Assembly (NCBI RefSeq): GCF_030269925.1
Contig: NC_085131.1
Coordinates: 8,479,501 to 8,543,500 of the forward strand
Length of the DNA stretch: 64,000 bases
Source of the DNA: Bombyx mori
Lineage: Eukaryota > Arthropoda > Insecta > Lepidoptera > Bombycidae
Reading direction: 5' to 3'
Shown in pieces: positions 1 to 9,339 of this stretch (position 1 is the stretch's first letter; every line of letters starts with the position of its first letter). The notes under the pieces are model-generated. The model made no database searches. It saw nothing but the letters and a program-made list of their open reading frames with translations, and was not told the origin of the DNA. The position numbers and the translations under genes were made by a program.

Positions 1-103
1 CAACGATACTTGTTGTGCAATTCAGTCGTTCCCAAAACATGGTGCCCTCACCGCCCTCTCTATACTACGCATCTGTTTCCACCCATCAATACGAATACAG
101 TCT

Positions 104-205
104 GCTTAGTGCGAGTATTTTAACGTTCGCGATAGCGTAAAAGTTAACCCTATTTTGTATGCAGTTGGAACAGCGCCCTTAGCGTCATTATTAGCGTCAT
201 ATTGT
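104..205. repeat. Half of a fold-back (MITE-like) element
   Basis: The stretch beginning gcttagtgcgag and running through gcgtaaaagtta and tatgcagttggaacagcgccc matches the left half of the better preserved inverted-repeat element at 60429-60592. Only one arm and part of the centre are kept here, so the copy is truncated. It lies upstream of the visible UGT exons, probably in an intron. Confidence 0.6.
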
Positions 206-227
206 TGTTTTGCAATTTGAAATTAAA

Positions 228-452
228 ATTTATCTATACTAATCTATACTAATATTATAAAGAGGAAAGATTTGTTTGTTTGTTTGTTTCGAATAGGCTC
301 CGAAACTACTGGACCGATTTGAAAAATTCTTTTTCCATTAGAAGCCGACATTGTCCCTGATGAACATAGGCTACTTTTTTTTATTCTTTTTTTTGGTTTT
401 TTGTGTGTTTTAATGTTTCCGAAGCGAAGCGAGGGCGGGTCGCTAGTATAAT
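228..452 (-). repeat. Dispersed ctag...cccG repeat, minus orientation
   Basis: Read on the minus strand it starts ctagcgacccgccctcgctt, then contains the block complementary to ctactggaccgatttgaaaaat, and ends in an AT-rich tail with atagat-like units. The same signature recurs at 11160, 15592, 42078, 51276 and 52017. Such elements are very common in Lepidoptera and carry no ORF. The family was not assigned; an RTE-like non-LTR tail or a related non-autonomous element are possibilities. Confidence 0.55.
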
Positions 453-458
453 AACATT

Positions 459-834
459 CCCGATCCTGCGGACAGAATGGAAAGCAGTCGACGTCGCCCA
501 AAACACGTCATCTCGGATCCTCCCGATCCACTAACGGTGCTTTTAGGTACTTCAAGCACCGGTCACCGTTCTCGTCGAACCCGTCGCTTGCGACGAAGGG
601 CTCGACGAGTAAATTAACTCTCAGACACAGCCCACTGAGTTTCTCGCCGGATCTTCTCAGTGGGTCGCGTTTCCGATCCGGTGGTAGATTCTGCGAAGCA
701 CGACTCTTGCTAGGGTTCGTGTTAGCAACATCGTCAGGTTTGAGCCCCGTGAGCTCACCTACTAAAGTTAGGGTTACGCTGACATAGCCGCTAGGGCTAT
801 CAGCTTAGGTAGGAAAAAAAAAAAAAAAAAAAAA
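459..834 (+). mobile_element. 5'-truncated jockey-type LINE tail with poly(A)
   Basis: This is the 3' end of a non-LTR retrotransposon. It shares gtgcttttaggtac, cccactgagtttctcgccgg and gtgagctcacctact with the copies at 22895-23566, 34577-34745 and 63878-64000, and it ends in a run of about 20 A. The first bases correspond to the last codons of the reverse-transcriptase ORF that is longer in the 22.9 kb copy. 5' truncation plus poly(A) is typical of target-primed reverse transcription. Confidence 0.75.
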
Positions 835-1755
835 GTATAATAATAAAGTCGAAATTCCATAAGTTGGTTTTCATTCATAAATGGTTTTTACGTCGCCATT
901 TGTGTACGCTCTGACATGTCCATGATTAAGGAAAAACCTAAATATCGTATATGAGTACCGCCGTGACACCAGCAAGTATTGTAGCGCGAAGAATTAATTG
1001 TATATTTTGGGCTAGTCACTTACTAACGAACGCACGATATTTAGGTTCCAAGGTTTTCGTTTTGGAAATTTTGGCTTGAAGAAATAGAACTGTAGACGAC
1101 AGTTAATGTAATTCGATAATGAAAACAATAGTGAATCTTTTTTACTGGAATCGTTTTTACTGACGCTACATTGTATAGTGGGTCCACACCGGTTTGTTCG
1201 GCCGGTTTCTGCTGCATAGCAGTTACACATGTCGGTTGGAAGGGTTGTGCATATGTTCCACGGAACATTTGAGACTTCAGCATGAGGAGACATTTCTGTG
1301 TGCTCCGATAGCCCCTCATGCCCCAACTATGAATTCTGTCAATTTAATAGGTAGGCATATAACATTGAAAAAAAAAATCAGCTTATTTCCTGGTGGGCAG
1401 AATTAATCATCTCTCGGTTAGTTATAGCTCGATATCTTTACAATTGCAATATAAGGTGCACTGTCGCCTGCACGACCCTATTAATTTTATTATCATTTAT
1501 TGTTTATCTCAAACAAATTATGTCAATGATAAATTTGTTCAATTGTTTTCTTTGCGTGCTGGTTACGCCCGTCAGTGATTTGTGGAGCAGAATATTACGA
1601 CAATAATAAACTTGTTCACTGTTTGAGGGATCATTGTTAAAGAATAATGACATGAGGGAAGGTTAGCTTGGACGGTTTATCTCGACTGTATCGCCTAGAA
1701 CAACTAGACGAATCCTGTTTTCAAAACCTTCATACCAGTTTTTTAATGTTCCTAG
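835..1755. other. Upstream UGT region, no exon recognised
   Basis: AT-rich sequence between the LINE tail and the first visible UGT exon. Short open frames occur on both strands around 1012-1406, but none has a recognisable motif or plausible splice sites joining it to the UGT. I see no RNA gene or clear repeat here. Confidence 0.4.
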
Positions 1756-3619
1756 AATATGAAGAAACTTTTAGATGCGTCAACAGACGGTGTCATCTAC
1801 TGGAGCTTTGGCTCGATGTCCAGAATAGAAACGATACCTAGCGAAAAGCTTTCAGGTATATTTGAAGCAATATCTGAACTACCACAATTGGTCTTCGTGA
1901 AGATGGATAGAAGAAGGCTCACAAAGAATATCACTGTGCCTGACAATGTATATACTATGGATTGGATTCCGCAGTATGCTACATTATGTGAGTTAGTTTT
2001 GAATATTTAATAAACCAAATATTTTTTTCACTTTTATTGCGTTTAGACATAATTTTTTTTTAGAACGAAGTTCCTTATACCACGTTCCGGAGGGGTACCC
2101 TAACCGGGAAAAAACGTTCGTAACGTCAGATTTTTATTAGTAATGCACACAGTGTACGATTTAACTTTGTAGTAACGTACAAAAAATAACATATTTTTTT
2201 ATAATTCATTGACCACGATCTCGGAGCGTTCGTTTGCGCAATACACTAACCCTTATGCAAACAACCGTGAATGAAGTGTACCACAATAAGTTCGCACATT
2301 ACCGAATGACCGTGGGTTGTTGCAAAACCTCCAGTTTTATTTTCATTGTACTTCGAATAGAACTTAAAATTAATATTTTTATAATAAGGAACTTCGTTCC
2401 TTCGTGGGTGTCTCAGGACACCACACATCTTTTTTTTTTTTGTATTTTGGCTACAACTTGGTTTGTTTTCAGGTCACCCAAACGTCAAGTTATTCATTTC
2501 TCATGGAGGCTTGCTTGGCACACAGGAAGCAGTGGCTTGTGGGGTACCTATGTTAATGGTGCCTCTATATGCTGACCAAGCTCTTAATTCTCAGTCTATG
2601 TTTGATAAAAACGTTGCCAGAATTCTGGATCTACACGAGGCTGATAAATATGAATGGAAGAGAGCTTTACATGATTTATTGAGTAACAAAAAGTGAGTAC
2701 CAAATTCAAACTTGGGATTGTTATCTTATTAGTTTTTGTATCAATTGACTGAATTTGATTGATGAGCCAAGTTAAGTCGTCGCGGCCTAACGGATAAGAT
2801 GTCCGATGCATTCGTGTTGACCGATGCACCGGTGTTCAAATCTCACGCGGGTACCAATTTTTGTAATGAAATACGTACTCGACAAATGTTCACGATTGAC
2901 TTCCACGGTGAAGGAATAACATAGTGTAATAAAAATGAAACCCGCAAAATTATAATTTGCGTAATTACTAGTGGTAGGACCACTTGTGAGTCCGCGCGGG
3001 TAGGTACCATCTCCCTGCCTATTTCTGCCGTGAAGCAGTAATGCGTTTCGGTTTGAAGGGTGGGGCAGCCGTTGTAACTATACTTGAGACCTTAGAACTT
3101 ATATCTCAAGGTGGGTGGCGCATTTACGATGTAAATGTCTATGGGCACCAGTAACCACTTAACACCAGGTGGGCTGTGAGCTCGTCCACGCATCAAGCAA
3201 TAAAAAAAAAAGGAAATTCAGTAAATTGAGAATTAAATGTATACTGTAACTTTGTTCTTTTCAGGTATAGAGAAAATTCAAAAACGCTAAAAGAAATATT
3301 TTTAGATAGACCAATAAATCCTTTAGATATGGGCGTCTACTGGATTGAATATGTGCTGAGATACCGAGGTGCGCCACATATGAGATCACCAGCCCTAGAC
3401 CTTTCCTTATCACAGTACTTACTGTTTGATGTGATAATAATTAATATAACTATTACAATTGTGTCTGTATTCATTTTACATGCTTTGTTTAAATATTTGT
3501 GTACAAAATGCATCAAATGGTGTCCTAAAGAAAAAATTGTAATTGAAAAAAGACTCTTTAAAAATAATGTAACATTATTTGTATGTCTTCTGAGGAAGTG
3601 TAAAGTAAAGATTAATTGA
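1756..3619 (+). CDS. UDP-glycosyltransferase, last three exons (5' part outside window)
   Basis: UGTs transfer a sugar from UDP-sugar to small lipophilic acceptors in the ER lumen. Exons are 1756-1987, 2473-2692 and 3265-3619, with GT-AG introns and phases that close on a TGA stop. The first encodes WSFGSM and DWIPQYATL. The second carries the UGT signature region, CHPNVKLFISHGG then TQEAVACGVPMLMVPLYADQ, which in the family binds the UDP-sugar. The third ends in a hydrophobic helix (DVIIINITITIVSVFILHAL) followed by a basic tail, the usual membrane anchor. The signal peptide and acceptor-binding half must lie left of base 1, so the gene is partial only because of the window edge. The intron between exons two and three holds a SINE. 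The subfamily cannot be named from this half. Confidence 0.9.
2776..3211 (+). repeat. Bm1-like SINE, full length
   Basis: The tRNA-like head begins gtcgtcgcggcctaacgg (A-box-like) with ggtgttcaaatctc as the B box. The body follows (gtaggaccacttgtgagtcc, atgcgtttcggtttgaaggg, ggtgggctgtgagctcgtcc) and ends in an A-rich tail. It lies in the last UGT intron. Confidence 0.85.
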
Positions 3620-3687
3620 ATGTGTCTTAATAGCCATAGATGGCAGTCGCCATTTTAATTGATGTATTAAATTTCATAGATATTAAA

Positions 3688-3693
3688 AATAAA
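3688..3693 (+). promoter_or_regulatory. Polyadenylation signal of the UGT gene
   Basis: AATAAA about 70 bp after the UGT stop codon; overlapping repeats of aaataaa follow immediately. Confidence 0.6.
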
Positions 3694-3835
3694 TAAATAC
3701 ATAGGAACGGCCATTTAGATTTTAAATACCAAATAAAGCTTTCAGAAAACTTTTTCTGTTTTAAAACAAAAGCAAAATCTTCAATGCTTTTATTTTAAAA
3801 GGTTATTCATATTATTATCATTATTAGATATTTAC

Positions 3836-5293
3836 CAATACAATACTGGTTCTCCAAAGTCCAGGTCAAATCTGAAGTGTGAGAAAGCTAGGAGTGTTCC
3901 ATTTTTCTCACGGGCTATCAGATACCAGGCTGCATCATCAGTCATTTCCTCCAGCTTACGATTAGGATTCCAACCCCATGCACAAGTTTCATAGCTATAA
4001 ATTTATTTTAATGGAACGTTAATTATCAAAGCCGGCAATGTGACTTTTGGACAATTATTGGTAAATCAGAAAAACGAATTATTGACTTTGTATTCCATTG
4101 GTAGTCACAAAACTCTTCTGATCGACATCTTAGATAAATAACAGGTTAAGTATTAACCTTTATTTAATGCAGGTTTTGAACCGTATTCTTTGAAGGAGAC
4201 GATTATATTCAAATTAATCTGTATTGACATATCAATAAAAAAAATTTGTCCAAATGCACAGATTGCCACCTTTGATAATAGACGACTCAATTGTGTAAAA
4301 TTATATATTAGCTAAATATGAAAAGTTATGAGAGTCCAAAAGTTGGTACCATCACCCTGCTTATTTCTGTTATGATGTTTTCAGCTTCAAGGAATAGAAT
4401 TGTCATTCCATAGAATAGTCATTACTGGTGGTAGGACATCTTGTGAGTCTGCATAGGTAGGTACCACCCTGCCTATTTCTGCCTTGAAGTAATAATATGT
4501 TTCGGTTTGAAGGGTGGGACAGCTGTTGTACTTTAAAAACTGAGACTTAGAACTCATGTCTCAAAGTCGGTGGCGGCATTTACGTTGAAGATGTCTGTGG
4601 GCTCCAGTAACCATTTAACACCAGGTGGGCCGTAAGCTCGTTCACCCATCAAAGCAATAAAAAAAGTCACTATTATAATATAATTAGTCTCGTCTCATGA
4701 TGGTTGCAGCTTTCCCTAAGCAGCATTGACATTTCAATGAACATAGACTCCTGTACCAAATACAAAGGAGGCCATTATAAATAAAAATATAGTGGTTCAA
4801 GAGTGGCATATTCAAAACTGCATAAAATGTATGATGGTTGTGTTTCTATTTGTTGCTAGTATGTAGTTTATGATAATATTATTGTTATGGATTAGAGATT
4901 ATGTGACTAATTTTATGAGAAAGCAAAAAGCTTTGCTATACTTACAGTGTCTTCATATTTTTTTCAGTCAAGTCTATGGCCCACTGTAACACCTTTTTAT
5001 CCAGTTCAGTGACCTTTTGTATATACATGTCTACCTCCAGGTCGAGATTACGGAAAACTAACAATTCTTTGCACAAGGATGCCAAGTCTTGAAGTTTATT
5101 TGCAGTTGTAACGTGGGTCATAGCATCAGCAATGCGCCTCTGTTCTTGCTTTCTAGCAAGCCGCTTATCTTTCTGTTTGTTTGTAGCTGTTATTGATTTT
5201 TTCTGAAAACATTGTAAAAATCGAAATGCTCAGAAATATACATAATTTGCAAGAGTATTGTTATTTTAATGTGCACAATATACTGACTCCCAT
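3836..5293 (-). CDS. Naa40: N-alpha-acetyltransferase 40 (NatD), 5' half only
   Basis: NAA40 acetylates the N-termini of histones H2A and H4. Minus-strand exons are 5288-5293 (ATG GGA only), 4946-5202 and 3836-3994. The protein begins M-G-K-K-S, matching the family's MGRKS start, then a basic helix (KDKRLARKQEQRR), WAIDLTEKNMKTLYE, AWGWNPNRK, LEEMTDDAAWYLIA and AFSHFRFD, all NatD hallmarks in the right order. The last exon ends VLY plus two bases of a Cys codon at a gtaaat donor, where the family continues with the acetyl-CoA-binding half (YEVQLE...RKGLG). I found no exon for that half between 1 and 3835; the UGT gene occupies the space on the other strand. Either the remaining exons lie beyond the window across the UGT gene, or this is a truncated copy. 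The first-exon donor (gtcagt) is weak, so the two-codon start exon is an inference. Confidence 0.75.
4428..4666 (+). repeat. Bm1-like SINE body, 5'-truncated
   Basis: Diverged copy with ggtggtaggacatcttgtgag, tttcggtttgaagggtggga and the ccatcaaagcaataaaaaaa end, in the NAA40 intron between 3995 and 4945. The rest of that intron holds nothing I recognise. Confidence 0.8.
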
Positions 5294-5482
5294 TATTTAA
5301 ATTAGAACTGATTGTAGGTAATAAAACTTTACTTTCAAATTATTTGATTTGTGATTGTTTATTTAAATTATTATCTTAAAAATATAGCGGGAACTCAGGA
5401 AAATTGGATAAGTTGACATTAGTGACTGATCAATTAATGAGTGTATTATCTATGGTGACTGATTGAGAGTTTATTACTGGAC

Positions 5483-5495
5483 TTTTTGGCGGGAA
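5483..5495 (-). promoter_or_regulatory. E2F-type motif upstream of NAA40
   Basis: The plus strand reads tttttggcgggaa, whose complement TTCCCGCCAAAAA fits the E2F consensus. It lies about 190 bp upstream of the proposed NAA40 start. Sequence match only; an E2F role for this gene is not established here. Confidence 0.35.
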
Positions 5496-5602
5496 CGCGA
5501 GGAGTGAAGTTGTGTGATTTGTTTTATTTTGTCTATTTAGTGTTTCTTCAGGTTTAAATGTGTAATAATGGTGGTTTATTAACCGTTTAATATCTGTGAA
5601 AG

Positions 5603-5695
5603 TGCACAAATGTGGGAAAATGAAACAAAGCTGCTGGACGTAACTTCTCGGGTTCCTCCAAAAAGTCCACTGAAAAAATCTCAGTAAATGACCAC
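5603..5695. repeat. Left half of an older repeat split by the LTR element
   Basis: Aligns by eye with the inverted paralogue at 22617-22900 (shared cacaaatg, aacttctcggg, ccaaaaagtc, accac). The other half resumes at 9131 after the LTR element. Confidence 0.7.
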
Positions 5696-6012
5696 TTTAA
5701 CACTACAAGTCCGACTGGCGGGCTTTTGTGAGTTTTCGTGAGTTCGTTGTTCCGGGCTGTTGGCGAAGATGATATAGAAATAATGTTTACGCTGATTTGG
5801 TATGAGGTTTTAATATAAAAGCGACACAATGATTAACATAAAATACAAAATGTGTTGAGAATCGTACAGTTACACTAAGACTCGCAATATCTTACTGGTC
5901 GTCGTCGCGCGCGCTGAGGGCGTGTGTTTTCGCGCTCAGAGAGCTCTGTCTCAGCGGGCGGTAAGGCGGCGGCGGGGGCGGTAGCGCACGTTCGGAAATT
6001 TCGTTCCGTTAT
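5696..6012 (-). repeat. 3' LTR (317 bp)
   Basis: Direct repeat of 8814-9130. In element orientation it begins ATAACGGAACG and ends GTGTTAAA, without the common TG...CA ends. The tail of the integrase reading frame runs into it and stops at 5875. Confidence 0.9.
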
Positions 6013-6430
6013 ATCCTCCCCCTCCGAGTCACTAGAACGCCTCGTTAGTGGCTCGGCAGAAACAACAAGACGGGGCCGTCCACGCAGGCGTCGAGGCTGT
6101 ACTGGAGCTGAGACCTGACCGGTTTGATTATGATACGGCTTCAAATGAGAAGCATGAAATTTCCCTAAAACCTGCGAATTCAAATCAGTAACCTCATAGG
6201 TAGTAGGACTAACGATATTGCTAATCTGGTAGGGTCCGTCACGCTTAGGCATGAACTTCTTCGTTCTACCTTTGGCGGCATCACTTAACAAGTGCGTAGA
6301 GAGAAGGACTAGATCACCTACTTGGTAACTGGGACCAGATAACTGAATTTTGTCGGTTTGCTACTTCCTATCATCCTGATGATGTTCAGCGTAAGGCATT
6401 GGGGCTCCCCCTGGTCTGAAGACATCCTCG
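5875..6430 (-). pseudogene. Remnant of pol: integrase C-terminus
   Basis: The minus-strand frame from about 6350 to 5875 encodes SYQVGDLVLL, KKFMPKRDGPYQI and LGKFHASHLKPY, the SH3-like end of a Ty3/gypsy integrase, followed by an acidic and arginine-rich tail that ends inside the 3' LTR. Upstream in the same frame a TAG interrupts (HHQDDRK then stop), and the sequence passes within about 100 bp to the end of the protease ORF. No catalytic reverse-transcriptase or integrase motifs remain. The exact deletion junction, somewhere in 6360-6457, cannot be placed by eye. Confidence 0.8.
6013..6026 (-). other. Polypurine tract
   Basis: Minus strand reads CGGAGGGGGAGGAT directly before the 3' LTR, the expected place and composition for plus-strand priming. 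Confidence 0.75.
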
Positions 6431-6457
6431 TTGCACTGCAGAAGAGAAGCTAGGCGG

Positions 6458-8707
6458 TTAACGCTTTGGAGGACACAGCATAGTTCCCTCGTCTTCTCTT
6501 AAGAAATCAGCAGCAGAACAAGGCGTGAGGTCACTGGGGTACTCGAACTCCAATGGAAAAACTCGTTCAGAACCATGGTAGCGCCATGTCGAAGTATGGA
6601 AGTCGATGGCTAAACCAGCTGCTACTAAAAAGTCTACACCCAATAATGTGTCATTATCCTGGGCGTCCGGAAATACGACAAATTCCATGGGAATAACTTT
6701 ACCCGGTAATAACTTTACATCAAGTGTCGTTGACAACATTTGTCGCGTTTGAATTGAACCATCGGCAAGCTTAACACGCATAGAACTAGACACAAAAGAC
6801 TGATTATGCTGTTGCAGTAAGGCGTAGAGTGAAGAACCGACAACAGTTCGCTTGGCTGCGGTGTCGATTAAACCCCTACCTCGGATTCCTAAAATCTCTA
6901 TACCTAAAATAGGTCGTCGCGCGTTGCCATTTTGCGAAGAAGTTACAGACGAAAAGGTGACAAAACTATCACAATTAAAATTTGTGGTCCCTTTAACCGG
7001 TGCACAACTTTCCAGGTTGTGTCCTGAAAAAATTTTGGTCACCCTACTTTTATTATCGAATTTCTGGTTTTGTCCTGAAAAAATCATGGTCGCCCTAGTT
7101 GGTAACGGACCACGTGATGGACACTGACGAGAACGTTTCGTTTTCCATTTATGTCTATTATTTACGACGCACTGATTAACACAAAATTCCCTAGGAGATA
7201 CTGATTTCAATTCGCTAGGTACATGAGTGCGGTTAAAACACTCCCCCTGCTTAACAGGACGAGATAAGTATGTAAACAAAGGCGTATCATCGGAACGCGG
7301 CAAATTTGAAACAATTTGTTTATCAACACGTTTATGGGACGAGTTTACATTACATTTACGGGCAAAATTATTATTTACGGGGGGTGTACTTACATTATTA
7401 CATGATACCAAACTTATCTGAGCAGTGTGTAGCGATGAATTAACATAATTTGGGCGCTCGGTATGAACACTACTGGATAAAAACAAGTCAGGTACAGCCC
7501 CAGTAAAAACCATAGGTAAACTTGCCAAATTACTCACCTGGGCGGACGGCTTACCAACAGCTGATGTCTCAGCGGTCGTTGTACCTCGCGATCGCGTTCG
7601 CGGTATTTGAATAAAATCGACCGCGCTAAAATTTGAACTACATTTGGAACAATTAGAACGTATGACTCCGCTCGCGCCGCAACCGTAACATTTAATATTA
7701 TTTACTTTACTAACTACGTTATCGTTACTGTCATTCGCGGTTTGTTTTAATAACAATTTACGACACTGATCACGCGTATGACCGTAACTTTTACAATAAA
7801 CACAGTATCGACGTTTCTCGGGTTTTTCGGCGGTCGGAGTGGCGTCGGCGTTATCGCCTGACGAACGTTGGCGCGGGGAAACTTCTACAGTGGCCGTAGG
7901 TACACGCTGCGTTGTAGGCCGCGGCGGCTCGAGTCGAGCGCGGGCGGCGGCGGCACCCTTTGATGTCTCGGCGACGGCGTTTGAAGTATGCGCTTCTTTC
8001 GTAGAATCCTCAATACTTCGTGCTTTTTGCAGGAGAACATTGAAACTGGTGATTTCCTCTCTACGAAGGCGTTTACGAATTTTATGATGCAGTAATCCGT
8101 ATATCATATCGAGCTCCACTTTTTCACATAGGTCGCCTCGAGGTAGCTTCGCGAGGAGTGCTCGAGCCCTGGCGACGAACAGGTCGGTTTTCTCCATAGG
8201 CTGCTGGCCGTCTGCGAATAGGTCGACATAAATTCTGTGGGGTGGGCGGCGATCACCAAAAGCACTTCGTAGATTTGAGATGACGTCTTCCCATGTAGAA
8301 ACTTGATGCTTGATACCCTGCCACCAGGTAGCGGCGGTGTGTGTTAGCAACATGGAAATACCTTTTACGGCTACGTCATCGGGAACATTGGCGGCGTCTC
8401 TGTACGATTCTATTGCGTCGATAAAACCTTCTACTGACTCGTCTGCGCGTCCGCTGAATACAGATTTGCAGCGGCTGAAGTTGTTGGCGGGCCGATGGTC
8501 GAATGTAGGAGTCGCCGACTGCCTGACGCTATCTAACAGCTCCCGGAACGCGTCTAGCTGCGTTCGTTGAAGGGTGTCGATCAGCATGGTGATGTCTTCC
8601 GAGCGGAAGCAAACACTGGCGGGCGGCGCGTCACTCGACGGCGCGTGGGGCGGCGACGCGGCTCTCGCGTCGCGCTCCTCGGAATTCGGCATCTTCTTTG
8701 GCGGCAT
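6458..8707 (-). CDS. Gag-protease polyprotein of the LTR element (749 aa)
   Basis: Uninterrupted frame starting MPPKKMPNSEERDAR. The Gag part (roughly residues 50-250) has the retrotransposon Gag pattern with AATWWQGIKHQVSTWEDV and RIYVDLFADGQQP. Near residue 302 there is a perfect CX2CX4HX4C zinc knuckle (CVYCKSYGHTRDQC). A second near residue 339 has Val in place of His (CYGCGASGVIRSNC). The protease core near residue 612 reads RGLIDTAAKRTVVG, with DTA where retropepsins usually have DTG/DSG, and LLGVDFLVAAG downstream. The frame ends with TAA right after the protease, where reverse transcriptase would normally follow. Gag packages the RNA and protease cleaves the polyprotein; this copy may still make both. 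Intactness fits the apparently identical LTRs. Confidence 0.85.
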   Translation of the reverse strand: MPPKKMPNSEERDARAASPPHAPSSDAPPASVCFRSEDITMLIDTLQRTQLDAFRELLDSVRQSATPTFDHRPANNFSRCKSVFSGRADESVEGFIDAIESYRDAANVPDDVAVKGISMLLTHTAATWWQGIKHQVSTWEDVISNLRSAFGDRRPPHRIYVDLFADGQQPMEKTDLFVARARALLAKLPRGDLCEKVELDMIYGLLHHKIRKRLRREEITSFNVLLQKARSIEDSTKEAHTSNAVAETSKGAAAARARLEPPRPTTQRVPTATVEVSPRQRSSGDNADATPTAEKPEKRRYCVYCKSYGHTRDQCRKLLLKQTANDSNDNVVSKVNNIKCYGCGASGVIRSNCSKCSSNFSAVDFIQIPRTRSRGTTTAETSAVGKPSAQVSNLASLPMVFTGAVPDLFLSSSVHTERPNYVNSSLHTAQISLVSCNNVSTPPVNNNFARKCNVNSSHKRVDKQIVSNLPRSDDTPLFTYLSRPVKQGECFNRTHVPSELKSVSPREFCVNQCVVNNRHKWKTKRSRQCPSRGPLPTRATMIFSGQNQKFDNKSRVTKIFSGHNLESCAPVKGTTNFNCDSFVTFSSVTSSQNGNARRPILGIEILGIRGRGLIDTAAKRTVVGSSLYALLQQHNQSFVSSSMRVKLADGSIQTRQMLSTTLDVKLLPGKVIPMEFVVFPDAQDNDTLLGVDFLVAAGLAIDFHTSTWRYHGSERVFPLEFEYPSDLTPCSAADFLREDEGTMLCPPKR

Positions 8708-8793
8708 TATTTGACGACGGTTTAGTCGGTAAAGTCAGGAAAACACAAATCGTTCATGTAGGCACAATAATTTCATATAAATATCACTTCACA

Positions 8794-8811
8794 GCCCCAC
8801 GTTGGGCGCCA
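8794..8811 (-). other. Primer binding site, tRNA-Lys(CUU) type
   Basis: Plus strand gccccacgttgggcgcca equals the 3' end, including CCA, of insect tRNA-Lys(CUU) as I recall it, so the element strand is complementary over 18 nt. It sits two bases inside the 5' LTR, the standard position. Confidence 0.8.
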
Positions 8812-8813
8812 TT

Positions 8814-9130
8814 TTTAACACTACAAGTCCGACTGGCGGGCTTTTGTGAGTTTTCGTGAGTTCGTTGTTCCGGGCTGTTGGCGAAGATGATATAGAAATA
8901 ATGTTTACGCTGATTTGGTATGAGGTTTTAATATAAAAGCGACACAATGATTAACATAAAATACAAAATGTGTTGAGAATCGTACAGTTACACTAAGACT
9001 CGCAATATCTTACTGGTCGTCGTCGCGCGCGCTGAGGGCGTGTGTTTTCGCGCTCAGAGAGCTCTGTCTCAGCGGGCGGTAAGGCGGCGGCGGGGGCGGT
9101 AGCGCACGTTCGGAAATTTCGTTCCGTTAT
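8814..9130 (-). repeat. 5' LTR (317 bp)
   Basis: I found no difference from 5696-6012 on direct comparison. It should contain the element's promoter; no clear TATA box was picked out. Confidence 0.9.
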
Positions 9131-9335
9131 ACCACCATTTTACTGCGATTATATTTCATCCCATATCATCTCATTTCATTTCATTCCAGTTGATTAATAT
9201 CTCAAATTAATCATCTTCATTTCATTTCACTCCATAATATCATTTTTCATAAAAATATGAATATAAATTAAAATAAGACATGACTTTAAGGTCTTAGTTA
9301 CCAGGTCATAAAATCCCTTATAAAAAGTTTATTAC
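9131..9335. repeat. Right half of the older repeat
   Basis: Continues the repeat interrupted at 5695. It contains rows of catttcatt-like units and ends ggtcttagttaccaggtcataaaatccctta; the paralogue at 22617-22900 has the same in inverse orientation. A faint third match lies near 10098-10150 (gtctcagtaaaatattgg). Confidence 0.7.
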
Positions 9336-9339
9336 TCGG

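Larger units (their letters stand above)
5696..9130 (-). mobile_element. Ty3/gypsy-type LTR retrotransposon, internally deleted
   Basis: Read on the minus strand the order is 5' LTR (8814-9130), tRNA primer site (8794-8811), gag-protease ORF (8707-6458), a short stretch with the end of integrase (about 6430 to 5875), polypurine tract and 3' LTR (5696-6012). Flanking bases accac at 5691-5695 and 9131-9135 are the target duplication. One base is shared with the LTR end, so it may be 4 rather than 5 bp and the LTR 317 or 318 bp. Reverse transcriptase, RNase H and most of integrase are absent, so the copy would need enzymes in trans. The two LTRs look identical base for base, implying recent insertion. 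Confidence 0.9.

Noticed and set aside
1012..1326. Overlapping 92- and 104-codon minus-strand frames upstream of the UGT
   Set aside because: No recognisable domain, no plausible splice sites and repeat-like surroundings.
3620..3835. Missing NAA40 exons just left of 3836
   Set aside because: No minus-strand frame resembling the acetyl-CoA-binding half was found there or in the UGT introns.
7839..8087. Open frames antisense to gag-protease (also 6852-7127, 7227-7421, 8310-8570)
   Set aside because: Shadows of the intact gag-protease frame; no motifs of their own.
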